A stretch of DNA of 36,613 nt from Stieleria sedimenti (GCF_025060895.1 NZ_JANZKV010000035.1:1-36613), one strand, 5' to 3'; positions 1 through 8,962 are shown, numbered from the stretch's first letter. Notes: generated from the sequence alone by a model not told the origin. Numbers and translations are program-made.

Positions 1-1
1 C

Positions 2-685
2 AGTCAAGTGTTTTTGTTGTTCGACTTCCTTCCCGGCTTGTCGTTTTTCGTCAAGGACCGCCAGGGACGGTTCATCGCACTCAACCGCCGCGGCTGCGAG
101 TACTGCGGTGTCGCCTCGGAAGCGGATGCGATCGGCAAGACGGATTACGATTTCTTCCCCAAGTCGCGCGCCGACGAGTACACCGCCGACGATGCGGCGG
201 TGATGGATTCCGGTGAGCCGATCATCGATCGCGTCGAAAGTGCTCCCGAAGATGCCGGGTCGCCGCGGTTGGTGATGACCAGCAAGATTCCGCTGAGGGA
301 TAAACACAAACGGGTGATCGGCGTGGCCGGTTTTTCGCGTCAGATCGAACGGATTCAAACGCAGTCGGGAACGGTGGATGCGTTCGCTCGCGTGATCACG
401 CACCTCCACGAAAATTTTGCTGATCGGCTTTCGACGGACGAGCTTGCCGAAATGGCGGGCCTGTCGGTCAGTCACTTTGAGCGACGTTTTCGCCGAGCCT
501 TTGGCGCTTCACCCAGGCAGTACCTGGTACGCATTCGCGTTGAGCACGCCGCACGGATGCTTTTGGAGACTGAGAAAACGGTTTCCGAGATCGCCCATGC
601 GTGCGGCTTCTACGATCATGCTCACTTCAGTCGCAGCTTTCGCAACATCATGCAGCTCTCGCCCAGCCAATACCGATCCCGGTAG
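2..685 (+). CDS. PAS-AraC family transcriptional regulator (5' end outside window)
   Basis: A PAS sensor domain (about the first 110 visible residues, with the typical FFVKDRQGRFIALNRRG stretch) is followed by a C-terminal AraC/XylS double helix-turn-helix (about the last 100 residues; landmarks LSVSHFERRFRRAFG and the second-helix motif IAHACGFYDHAHFSRSF). The frame is open back to base 2 and the PAS domain already starts at the edge, so the true start is upstream; the GTG at 8 is probably internal. Proteins of this family sense a small ligand through PAS and bind promoter DNA through the HTH pair. It lies upstream of and co-oriented with the galactan-degradation genes, so it may control them, but this is inferred from position only. 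The nearby repeat arrays obscure any operator. Confidence 0.88.
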   Translation, partial: SQVFLLFDFLPGLSFFVKDRQGRFIALNRRGCEYCGVASEADAIGKTDYDFFPKSRADEYTADDAAVMDSGEPIIDRVESAPEDAGSPRLVMTSKIPLRDKHKRVIGVAGFSRQIERIQTQSGTVDAFARVITHLHENFADRLSTDELAEMAGLSVSHFERRFRRAFGASPRQYLVRIRVEHAARMLLETEKTVSEIAHACGFYDHAHFSRSFRNIMQLSPSQYRSR

Positions 686-711
686 CGATCATCACCCTCG
701 CCGCTTCGGGG

Positions 712-935
712 GCGATTACAATCAAACCACCATCTTTCGTCAACCGAACCCGCCCGAGGCCTTACGGCCAGCGGCTCACAATACTATTCACCGTGAGCCG
801 TGACGCGTAAGCGGCCGGGCCTACCGCGGTTACAATCAAACCACCGGTTATCGTCAACCGAACCCGCCGAGGCCTTGCGGCCAGCGGCTCACAATACTAT
901 TCACCGTGAGCCGTGACGCGTAAGCGGCCGGGCCT
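712..935 (+). repeat. Palindromic tandem repeat, array A (about two units)
   Basis: This is the 5' member of three arrays built from one unit. The conserved core TTACAATCAAACCACC is followed by TCGTCAACCGAACCCGCC, then GAGGCCTTACGGCCAGCGGCTCAC, a short AT-rich loop (AATACTATTCACC) and GTGAGCCG..CGTAAGCGGCCGGGC. The spacing between equivalent points (747 and 861) is 114 bp. CGGCTCAC and GTGAGCCG form an 8-bp inner stem extended by imperfect outer pairs, as in REP/BIME elements. The loop differs from arrays B and C. The array runs from the regulator gene to 24 bp before the RAYT start codon. Confidence 0.9.
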
Positions 936-958
936 GCAGCTCTCCCAAAGCTACAGTC

Positions 959-1447
959 ATGAATCCCACGTCACCACTTGCACTATTCATCACGTGGACT
1001 GTCTACGGGACCTTCCTGCCTGGTGATGCAAGAGGATGGCGACATTGTGCACGTGGCGAACAAACCCCACGCCCCAAGCTGGAAAAGTGGAACCGCGACC
1101 GGCTGAAGCACGACATTGTTTTGCTTGATACGTCGATGCAAGAAACCGTTGAGTCGGCTATCAATGAAATATGCGAATTCAGAGTCTGGACGCTTTGGGC
1201 CGTTGGTGCTCGTCGTAATCACATTCATGTCGTCGCAACAGCGCCGGATTACAAACCAACGATCGTGCGTGACCAAATGAAAGCAAAAGCAACAAGAGAA
1301 CTCAGGGAATCGTTCGGCGTATGGAAGGATCGGTCCGTTTGGAGTGCGAAGGGCGACATTGAGTTTTTGGACACCGAAGAAGAAATCGAGCAATGCGTCA
1401 TTTACGTGACAGAAGCACAAGACCGAAAGAACCGAGATCTATCGTGA
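959..1447 (+). CDS. REP-associated tyrosine transposase (RAYT), IS200-like Y1/HUH family
   Basis: This 162-residue protein has the layout of a single-domain Y1 transposase. The N-terminal strand is FITWTVYGTFLPGDARGW, the HUH motif is H88-I89-H90 (context GARRNHIHVVATA), and the candidate catalytic tyrosine is Y149 (QCVIYVTEAQ) on the C-terminal helix. Family members nick and join single-stranded DNA at palindromic REP hairpins. It sits between repeat arrays A and B, whose units are REP-like hairpins, so those repeats are its likely substrates. No flanking target duplications are obvious. The length is at the short end for RAYTs, but the key residues are present and it looks intact. The ATG at 959 is preceded by array DNA with no clear ribosome binding site. 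Confidence 0.87.
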   Translation: MNPTSPLALFITWTVYGTFLPGDARGWRHCARGEQTPRPKLEKWNRDRLKHDIVLLDTSMQETVESAINEICEFRVWTLWAVGARRNHIHVVATAPDYKPTIVRDQMKAKATRELRESFGVWKDRSVWSAKGDIEFLDTEEEIEQCVIYVTEAQDRKNRDLS

Positions 1448-1484
1448 GGGCTGCGTTCGATGCCAGACCGCTTACGTGTCACGA

Positions 1485-1500
1485 TTCGCCGTTTGGCGAA
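1485..1500 (+). other. Perfect hairpin downstream of RAYT
   Basis: TTCGCC-GTTT-GGCGAA is a 6-bp perfect stem with a 4-nt loop, 38 bp after the RAYT stop. It has no following T-tract. It could be a weak terminator, or a relic of a RAYT recognition hairpin that differs from the array unit. Confidence 0.4.
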
Positions 1501-1508
1501 CTCGTCAT

Positions 1509-2101
1509 AAACCCGCCCGAGGCCTAACGGCCCGCCGCTCACAGTGTCCTCGTGAGCCGCGGGCGCGTAAGCGGCCGGGCCTACCGCGGTTACAATCAAA
1601 CCACCGGTTATCGTCAACCGAACCCGCCCGAGGCCTAACGGCCTGCGGCTCACAGTGTCCCCCGTGAGCCGTGATCGCGTAAGCGGCCGGGCTTGCGACG
1701 GTTACAATCATACGACCGGCTATCGTCAACCGAACCCGCCCGTGGCCTTACGGCCCGCGGCTCACAGTGTCCCCCGTGAGCCGTGATCGCGTAAGCGGCC
1801 GGGCCTACCGCGGTTACAATCAAACCACCGGCTATCGTCAACCGAACCCGCCCGAGGCCTAACGGCCTGCGGCTCACAGTGTCCCCCGTGAGCCGTGATC
1901 GCGTAAGCGGCCGGGCTTGCGACGGTTACAATCATACGACCGGCTATCGTCAACCGAACCCGCCCGAGGCCTAACGGCCTGCGGCTCACAGTGTCCCCCG
2001 TGAGCCGTGATCGCGTAAGCGGCCGGGCTTGCGACGGTTACAATCATAAGACCGGCTATCGTCAACCGAACCCGCCCGAGGCCTAACGGCCTGCGGCTCA
2101 C
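1509..2101 (+). repeat. 112-bp palindromic tandem repeat, array B (five units plus a partial)
   Basis: The point AACCCGCCCG recurs at 1509, 1621, 1733, 1845, 1957 and 2069, exactly every 112 bp. Each unit has GAGGCCTAACGGCCTGCGGCTCAC, the loop AGTGTCCCCC, GTGAGCCGTGATCGCGTAAGC, then GGCCGGGC and a core ending TATCGTCAACCG. Two core types occur: CTACCGCGGTTACAATCAAA and TTGCGACGGTTACAATCATA, in the order 1-2-1-2-2. Minus-strand reading frames across the array (repeating RPLGLGRVRLTIAG) are artefacts of the repeat. The last copy breaks off at GCGGCTCAC, 38 bp before the ATG of the DUF5060 gene. Confidence 0.95.
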
Positions 2102-2138
2102 CATTGACTCAGCATATCCCGACCAAACGGACAACCGC

Positions 2139-3800
2139 ATGCCACTCGTGTTACTCAATATCTTCAAGTTGCCGCAAAAGTCGATCACCGCAGTGTTTGT
2201 GCTTGCTGCTTTTGCGACGGCAGGTTCAACGACTCCCACGGTTGCCGGCGAGGCAGTCCTTCACCGGCAAGGCGGCGAGACGACGGCGGGTCAGTGGGAT
2301 GTCCTCGACATTCGATTTCGAGTCGACCGAGTTCCGGGGAATCCGATCGATGTAGCGTTTTCAGCGGACTTTTCCAGTGAACAGGGACAGTCATTATCCG
2401 TTAAAGGTTTTTACAACGGCAACGATGAGTATTTGATTCGATTCACCCCACCTTCCGCCGGCACCTGGAGCTATTCGACATCGTCTCGTCTGGAGCCACT
2501 CGATCAACAGTCCGGACGCTTGACGGTGCGGCCCGCTGCGAGTCACCGCAAGGGTGGCGTTCAAATTGATCCGGATCACAAGCTGGGATTCGCGTACGCA
2601 AATGGAGAAAGTTACTTTCCGATCGCGTTCGAATCCGACTGGCTGTTCGCACTCGATGCCGAGAATCCTGGCGGCATTCCCAAAACTCAAGATTTGGTCG
2701 ACACACTTGCCGAGACCGGTTTCAATCAAGTCGTGATGAACGTTTATGCCCACGACGTGAATTGGCCCAAAGACAAACAGCTGGATCCGCAATACGACTA
2801 CGGCAGCCCCAGCGTCTTTCCGTTTCTGGGCAGCAATGAATCGCCGGACCATCGTAGCCTGAACATCGAGTACTTCAAACGGCTTGACCGTGTGATCGAC
2901 TACCTTGACCAAAAAGGCATCGTCGCCCATTTGATGATCTACGTTTGGAACAAGCAAGTTGCATGGCCGGAGGCCAATTCCGAGGCCGACAATCGCTACT
3001 TTGACTACGTCGTCCGTCGCTATCAGGCCTATCCCAATCTGGTTTGGGACATTTCCAAAGAGGCGTTGGGGTACGGTCACACCGATGTCCAATACATCAC
3101 CGACCGAATTGATCGACTACGCCAAATCGACGCGTTTGATCGTCTCGTCACGGTCCACGACTATGGGTACTGCCGCAAGTATCCCGAGCATGTCGACTTC
3201 GTGTCGGTGCAACTGTGGCAGTCCGAACTCTACGGTGTGATGCGGAACGTGCGGAAAGCGATTCCCGGCAAACCAATTCTCAACATCGAGCACGGTGGAT
3301 ACGAGCGCGGCCCCTACGTCGTGTTTACCGGCAACTACGTTTCACCTGAAGTTTGTCTGGAGCGAGCCTATCAATGCGTTTTTGCGGGCACCTATCCGAC
3401 GCACTACTGGCAGGGTGCGGCCTGGAACGTGGTCATCCCGGACATCACCGAACTCGCCCCCGACGCGCGTCCGAAACTGGAGTATTACCGGCACATGCGA
3501 GAGTTCGTCGATCGGTTTCAGGTCGACCAATTGATCGCCGGGGACAAGAAGAGCAATGCGGGCTTCTGTCTTCACAACGGTAAAGATTTGCACTTGTACT
3601 ACGTGCCAAAGGAATGTGATTTCATGGGCTTGCGACTGCCCAAGGACCGGGGTGACACGATGAAACTGACTTGGTTCAACCCGTTCACGGGGCAATCCCT
3701 CGAACCATTCGAAATGAAGATCACGCAATGGCCATCCGTCAAAGTCCCAGAGGGCGATCGCTTTCAGATCCTGATTTGTGAGCTTCAAAATCAGGACTGA
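2139..3800 (+). CDS. Secreted DUF5060/DUF4038-type glycoside hydrolase
   Basis: The 553-residue protein has an N-terminal hydrophobic signal segment (about residues 15-36), a DUF5060-like beta-sandwich (about 38-130), a TIM-barrel of the DUF4038 type (about 145-450) and a C-terminal beta domain (about 465-550, ending in the WFNPFTGQSLEP type region). Candidate catalytic glutamates are E308 (VWDISKEALGYG) and E384 (PILNIEHGGYERGP), placed after barrel strands 4 and 7 as in clan A-like hydrolases. The usual N-E pair reads K-E at 307-308. The family is uncharacterised or poorly characterised. The neighbourhood (GH86/GH50, GH16, sulfatase) suggests it acts on agar or porphyran oligosaccharides. 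It is separated from the following operon by repeat array C, so it is probably transcribed separately. Confidence 0.85.
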   Translation: MPLVLLNIFKLPQKSITAVFVLAAFATAGSTTPTVAGEAVLHRQGGETTAGQWDVLDIRFRVDRVPGNPIDVAFSADFSSEQGQSLSVKGFYNGNDEYLIRFTPPSAGTWSYSTSSRLEPLDQQSGRLTVRPAASHRKGGVQIDPDHKLGFAYANGESYFPIAFESDWLFALDAENPGGIPKTQDLVDTLAETGFNQVVMNVYAHDVNWPKDKQLDPQYDYGSPSVFPFLGSNESPDHRSLNIEYFKRLDRVIDYLDQKGIVAHLMIYVWNKQVAWPEANSEADNRYFDYVVRRYQAYPNLVWDISKEALGYGHTDVQYITDRIDRLRQIDAFDRLVTVHDYGYCRKYPEHVDFVSVQLWQSELYGVMRNVRKAIPGKPILNIEHGGYERGPYVVFTGNYVSPEVCLERAYQCVFAGTYPTHYWQGAAWNVVIPDITELAPDARPKLEYYRHMREFVDRFQVDQLIAGDKKSNAGFCLHNGKDLHLYYVPKECDFMGLRLPKDRGDTMKLTWFNPFTGQSLEPFEMKITQWPSVKVPEGDRFQILICELQNQD

Positions 3801-3905
3801 GTCAAACTACTGGCACCGAAACACCAAGAATCGATCATTCATTCGATTGCGGCGACCTCCATGCTGTTTGCCCCGGCAGAATGGCACAAAGGGTCTGTCG
3901 TTTTT

Positions 3906-4454
3906 GTGAGCCGTGATCGCGTAAGCGGCCGGGCCCGCGGCGGTTACAATCAAACGACCGGCTATCGTCAACCGAACCTGCCCGAGGTCTTGCGGCCAGC
4001 GGCTCACTGTGTCTCCCGTGAGCCGCGACGCGTAAGCGGCCGGGCCCGCGGCGGTTACAATCACACCATCGGCTATCGTCAACCGGACCTGCCCGAGGCC
4101 TTACGGCCAGCGGCTCACCGTGTCTCCCGTGAGCCGTGATCGCGTAAGCGGCCGGGCCTACTGCGGTTACAATCAAACCACCGGCTATCGTCAACCGAAC
4201 CCGCCCGCGGCCTTACGGCCAGCGGCTCACCGTGTCTCCCGTGAGCCGTGATCGCGTAAGCGGCCGGGCCTACTGCGGTTACAATCAAACCACCGGCTAT
4301 CGTCAATCGAACTCGCCCGAGGCCTCACGGCCAGCGGCTCACCGTGTCTCCCGTGAGCCGTGATCGCGTAAGCGGCCGGGCCCGCGGCGGTTACAATCAA
4401 ACGACCGGCTATCGTCAACCGAACCTGCCCGAGGCCTTGCGGCCAGCGGCTCAC
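3906..4454 (+). repeat. 112-bp palindromic tandem repeat, array C (about five units)
   Basis: This is the same unit as arrays A and B. The equivalent point (AACCTGCCCG or variant) occurs at 3975, 4086, 4198, 4310 and 4422, giving spacings of 111, 112, 112 and 112 bp. The loop is mostly CGTGTCTCCC. Core types are CCGCGGCGG..CAAACGACC (first and last), a variant with CACACCATC, and two CTACTGCGG..CAAACCACC. Left-arm spelling (TTACGGCCAGCGGCTCAC) differs from array B (TAACGGCCTGCGGCTCAC), so copies within an array are more alike than copies between arrays, which suggests local homogenisation. It fills nearly all of the gap between the DUF5060 gene and the GH86-GH50 gene. Confidence 0.95.
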
Positions 4455-4553
4455 CATTGACTCAGCAGATCCCGACTAAATCGACACGCCGCAAGCCTCG
4501 CTCAAGGACAGCTGCCCAGCCTACGCTACGAAATCCTCAGAACTCCTCAATCA

Positions 4554-7500
4554 ATGATGTTTCGTCATCTTCCTCCCCTCGTCGCCGCCACCATCTTCTG
4601 CGCATCTCCGATGCCCTCGTTTGCTCAAACGTTAAGCAAGGAAGGCCGGGATCAAGAGGCGATCCACGACTACCTGTTCGATTCGTTCATTCAAGGATGC
4701 GAGACCAAATATGTCGGTGGCGGGCGTGACCGCGGTCTGAAAGAAGTCACGATCTTGCAAGAGACGATAGAACTCGGTCACGGGGACGATGTCTTGCTGC
4801 CCGAGGGCGCCGAGCGGGTCGCGGGGCTGTTCCGCCACTTTGCGTTTCACGGAGCCAACCTTGATCGGGTCAAAGAGGTTTACGTCTTTCCGTTCTCGCC
4901 GGACAAATCTCCGCCGCGCAGCCAACAGGTCAAAGATTTTTACCGAGTCCAGATGCCATCGATTCCATTATCCGATCAGCCGCCGGAACGGATGAAAGTT
5001 CGGTTTCTGATGAAGGACGAGGACGCGACCTGCCGGATCGATGATTTGGTGTTCATCGCTCAGAAGCAAATCCCGCCAGAATTCGACACGATCCCCTATC
5101 GGGATTTGGGCTCAGAATTTCCCCGAGAGCGAGTGGAAATCGACATCGACACCGACCACGAATTGTCGATCGGGGGAACGTCACAGTTACAACGAGACCG
5201 TTGGTTCCGCATGCACGAAACGCCCGGTGTGGTCGATCCGTCGTTCGAGCGATGGGCGGCGGAGCGAAACTTCTTGCCCGGCCGTGGGGCCTTCAAATTC
5301 AATCCCGGAATCACGCGTGCCTGGGGCAATTGGGAACCGCTAAAGGAACGAGAGGACAAACCGGGAGCCGCGGACTTGTCGTTCTTCGATCAGTATGACG
5401 CCGGGGTGAGACACCGAAACACGATACCGGAATTCAAAAACATCCCGTTTGCCTACTGCTTTAACGATTGGCCCGAATTCATGTCGGTGCCGCTGGTCGG
5501 CCGTGGGACTCCGAAAATCGAACATTTCGACGACGCCGCCGAACTTGCGGCCGCCTATGTCGAGGACCAAATCAAAGACGGCGGTTTCACGGCCGAGTGG
5601 TGGGAGGTGAAAAACGAGAGCAGCGTGCAATCGGAGTGGGCCCATCACTGGAAAGAGAGCCAGGGCATCGACGGATGGGGGCTGCTCGCCGAGTTTCACA
5701 ACCGCGTCGCCGATGCGGTCCACCAGCGTGCTCCCGAAGTGAAAGTCGGAGGTCCGTCGTCGGCCTACATGCAGCTTCAAGTCAAAGACTTTGACCTCTA
5801 TCGCAATCAGGCTCGCTTCATCGAACAGACTCGCGGGCACATCGATTTCTATTCACACCACTTTTATGAAAACGCGCTGATGCTCGGCGCGCACGAGCGG
5901 CGCGGACAGGGTTACTCCAATTACCTGCTCGGACGCTACGAAGCGATCCTCGACATGCTGCGCGCCCACATGCTCAAAGCGGACAACGTGCTGCCAATCC
6001 TGATCACCGAGTGCGGATCACTGCAAAACGGCCGCCAGCCTTCGGACAATTGGCTGCGGTTGCTCGCTTGGAACGCTTATCTGACCAAGTCGATGCAGCG
6101 CCCCGATCAGATCGATCTGTTTGTGCCGTTCGTCTTTCTGCACATGTCATGGAATCCCTACAGCGGTGATGCGGCCTTCACACCCAAGGAGGATCGCAAG
6201 CGGCATCGGTCGATCGATGATTTCGAACCGACAGCCATTGCGAATTACTTTGAACTCTGGCGAGACTTCGACGGGCGACGTCTGCCGGTTGCGTTCGACC
6301 GCGATTGGCTAGACGTCGTCGCCGTCCACGACGGAAATCGGATCTCGCTGGCGGTGACCAACATGGGCGGCCGTCAGATCGCGGTGGATCTGTCGAACGT
6401 CGCAACCAGGATTGGTTCAGAACGTGCGACGCAAACGCGTTTGAATTACCACCAGGGACAGATTGTGTTTCAGCCGGAGCACGATGTTGACACCGCGGCC
6501 ATTCCTGTCGACGTGAATGAAACGACCGTCATTCGGCTCATGCCCGGCAAACCGATCGCTCCAGAGAAAACCCTCGTTCTCGATCGCTGGTACGCGACCG
6601 AGACGGTGGTCAAGAGCGACGGCAGTCCGCTTTCATTTGATGTCCGCATCGACAATCCCAGCCAAACACACTCCGCACAGCTGATCATCGGAGCCCACCG
6701 CCGCGGTGGATTGACGGAGCCGGTCCTGGTCAAAATCAACGGCAATCCGATCGACATCGACACCGGCGACGCGGACGAGTTTTCGGAATACTTCGCGCCG
6801 TTGAATGCGTCGATCCCCGCCTCGCTTCTACAGCATCACAACAAGGTGGAAATTCAGCCCCAACAAGATACGACCATCACTTCGGTGCAAATCCTGACCC
6901 ATCAAGCAAGCAATGATGCATCGCGTGATCCGCAGCCAACGGTGCTGTTTGACTTCGAGGACGATCAGCAACTCGAATCGATCGAAACGCGAGACATACA
7001 GATCTCGCGTTTGAAGAGCGATTCAGGATCGGCTCTGCTACTCGAGTCGGGACACCAGATTGATTGGCCTGGAATCACGTTAAAACCCACGCAAGGTGTG
7101 TGGGACTTGGGAATGTTCCAGCATTTGTCATTCGACGTGGTCAACCAAGGTGACAAACCTTTCGAGATCGGGCTGAAGATTGAAAGTCGTGACGCGAAAG
7201 GAAATGAAAAGAACTTCACGGTGATGAACAACATCGCCGCAAAGGAGTCTCGCAAGATCTCCGGGACGCTCTACACGACGCCATGGAAATTCACGTCTTC
7301 GTTCCAGGTGCAAGGGATGCATGCGGCACCGGGACAGAAGAAGGTCGATCCATCATCGGTCACGCAGGCCGTGATATTCTTACGGCAACCCAATGAGGAC
7401 TATCGTTTCACGATTGACAACGTCAAAGTTGAAACGCCGATGACGTCAATGGACGTGGACGAATTCTTGCCGTTCATCGACGAGTTTGGTCAATTCATTC

Positions 7501-8942
7501 ATAAGCAGTGGCATGGCAAAACACATTCGCAAGAGGACCTGGTCGCCAGTCGAGAGGCGGAGAAGAAAGAACTGGCCGGCAACCCGGGACCTGCGTCCTT
7601 CAATCGCTTCGGCGGCTGGAAAGATTCTTCCCAACATGGTCCCGCTAAGTTTTTCCGGGTTGAGAAGCACGATGGTCGTTGGTGGCTGATCGATCCGGAC
7701 GGGTGTCGGTTTTGGTCCCACGGGATGGATGCGGTCTCGACCCGATTCGGGGGAACGGGCATCGAGCACCGTGAGAACTACTTTCGTGGTCTCCCCAAGG
7801 AAGGTAGCAAGCTCGGCAAGTACTATTTCGCGAGCACATGGGCGTTCGGATTCTATGCCGATAAGACACCCTTCAAGATGTACAACCACCTGCTGGCCAA
7901 TCTGCATCGCAAGTACGGTGACGACCATCGAACCGAGTTCGAGGATATCTCACACAAGCGGCTCCGAAGTTGGGGATTCAATACCTTGGCCAGTTGGTGC
8001 GATGAGTCGGTCAATCGGCAAAAACGTACTTCATACGTCGAATTCGTCTATGTCGAAGATGGTCCGGTGCTCGAGGGGGCTCAGAAAATGTGGACGCAGT
8101 TCCACGATGTGTTCGATCCGAGATTTCGGCAGTCCATCGCGCATGGCATCGAAAAGGTGAAGTACTCGGTAGGCGACCCCTGGTGCATGGGATACTACGT
8201 TGACAACGAGTTGTACTGGGGCAGCGATATCGATCTGGCCTTGTGGACACTTCGTTGCAGTTCCAAGCAGGCGGCCAAGCAAGAGTTCATCAAGGACCTG
8301 ACTGCCAAATACGAAACCATCGACGCACTCAATCAGGCATGGGGAACTGAGCATGCCTCGTGGAGCGATCTTGCCGAAGCGACACAAACTCCGGATGTGA
8401 ACAAGGCGAACGAAGATCTACGCCAATTCGCGAAGAAAACCTCCGAGACCTACTTCCGCAGCGTTAAAGAAGAATTGGCCAACACCGCCCCAGGGCAGCT
8501 GTATCTCGGCTGTCGGTTTATCTGGGACAACGAAACGGCCATCCGAGCAGCCTGTCTGTACGCGGATGTTGTGAGTTTCAACAGGTACTTGTATTCGGTT
8601 GATCAGATGAGTCTGCCCAAGGGAGAGGACAAGCCGATTCTTGTCGGCGAGTTCCATTTCGGTGCCTTAGACCGAGGCCTGTTCCATCCCACCCGGGCGC
8701 CCGCCAAGAACCAGACCAATCGTGCAGAATGCTACAAGAATTATGTATTGAGCGCGCTGCGAAACCCATTGTTCGTGGGGACTCATTGGTTCCAGTACTA
8801 CGACGAGCCGACCGCGGGTCGCGGTGATGGAGAGAACTACAACACCGGATTTCTTGATATCTGTGATACGCCCTACCCGGAAATGGTTTCCGCCGCGCGG
8901 GAAGTCGCGGAACGGATGTACGAATATCGCGCCGGACGTTGA
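4554..8942 (+). CDS. Secreted bimodular GH86-GH50 agarase/porphyranase
   Basis: The 1462-residue protein starts with a signal peptide (cleavage near SFAQ, residue 25). Residues about 200-560 match GH86: acid/base candidate E355 in WWEVKNES and nucleophile candidate E486 in PILITECGS. Beta-sandwich segments follow (about 570-790). Residues about 796-960 resemble the carbohydrate-binding N-domain of GH50 agarases, and about 1010-1460 the GH50 barrel, with E1219 in YYVDNELYWG and E1366 in PILVGEFHFGALDRG. GH86 enzymes are endo-acting on agar or porphyran; GH50 enzymes release agarobiose-type products, often exo-acting. Both active sites look intact, so a processive endo/exo polypeptide is inferred. 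The frame is uninterrupted and residues 796-1462 alone have the size of a whole GH50 enzyme. It is the first gene of a probable operon; the sulfatase follows after 20 nt. There is no clear Shine-Dalgarno; ATG at 4557 is an alternative start. Confidence 0.9.
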   Translation: MMFRHLPPLVAATIFCASPMPSFAQTLSKEGRDQEAIHDYLFDSFIQGCETKYVGGGRDRGLKEVTILQETIELGHGDDVLLPEGAERVAGLFRHFAFHGANLDRVKEVYVFPFSPDKSPPRSQQVKDFYRVQMPSIPLSDQPPERMKVRFLMKDEDATCRIDDLVFIAQKQIPPEFDTIPYRDLGSEFPRERVEIDIDTDHELSIGGTSQLQRDRWFRMHETPGVVDPSFERWAAERNFLPGRGAFKFNPGITRAWGNWEPLKEREDKPGAADLSFFDQYDAGVRHRNTIPEFKNIPFAYCFNDWPEFMSVPLVGRGTPKIEHFDDAAELAAAYVEDQIKDGGFTAEWWEVKNESSVQSEWAHHWKESQGIDGWGLLAEFHNRVADAVHQRAPEVKVGGPSSAYMQLQVKDFDLYRNQARFIEQTRGHIDFYSHHFYENALMLGAHERRGQGYSNYLLGRYEAILDMLRAHMLKADNVLPILITECGSLQNGRQPSDNWLRLLAWNAYLTKSMQRPDQIDLFVPFVFLHMSWNPYSGDAAFTPKEDRKRHRSIDDFEPTAIANYFELWRDFDGRRLPVAFDRDWLDVVAVHDGNRISLAVTNMGGRQIAVDLSNVATRIGSERATQTRLNYHQGQIVFQPEHDVDTAAIPVDVNETTVIRLMPGKPIAPEKTLVLDRWYATETVVKSDGSPLSFDVRIDNPSQTHSAQLIIGAHRRGGLTEPVLVKINGNPIDIDTGDADEFSEYFAPLNASIPASLLQHHNKVEIQPQQDTTITSVQILTHQASNDASRDPQPTVLFDFEDDQQLESIETRDIQISRLKSDSGSALLLESGHQIDWPGITLKPTQGVWDLGMFQHLSFDVVNQGDKPFEIGLKIESRDAKGNEKNFTVMNNIAAKESRKISGTLYTTPWKFTSSFQVQGMHAAPGQKKVDPSSVTQAVIFLRQPNEDYRFTIDNVKVETPMTSMDVDEFLPFIDEFGQFIHKQWHGKTHSQEDLVASREAEKKELAGNPGPASFNRFGGWKDSSQHGPAKFFRVEKHDGRWWLIDPDGCRFWSHGMDAVSTRFGGTGIEHRENYFRGLPKEGSKLGKYYFASTWAFGFYADKTPFKMYNHLLANLHRKYGDDHRTEFEDISHKRLRSWGFNTLASWCDESVNRQKRTSYVEFVYVEDGPVLEGAQKMWTQFHDVFDPRFRQSIAHGIEKVKYSVGDPWCMGYYVDNELYWGSDIDLALWTLRCSSKQAAKQEFIKDLTAKYETIDALNQAWGTEHASWSDLAEATQTPDVNKANEDLRQFAKKTSETYFRSVKEELANTAPGQLYLGCRFIWDNETAIRAACLYADVVSFNRYLYSVDQMSLPKGEDKPILVGEFHFGALDRGLFHPTRAPAKNQTNRAECYKNYVLSALRNPLFVGTHWFQYYDEPTAGRGDGENYNTGFLDICDTPYPEMVSAAREVAERMYEYRAGR

Positions 8943-8962
8943 ACTGACACCAAAACCTAACA

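Noticed and set aside
983-1420. A 145-codon minus-strand frame opposite the RAYT
   Set aside because: The plus strand carries the HUH motif and tyrosine of the transposase, so this is a shadow.
1509-2101. Possible CRISPR array
   Set aside because: The whole 112-bp unit repeats, including the would-be spacers, and no cas genes are present.
1402-2239. Several overlapping minus-strand frames with repeated RPLGLGRVRLTIAG
   Set aside because: They are translations of the 112-bp array, open only because of its period and composition.
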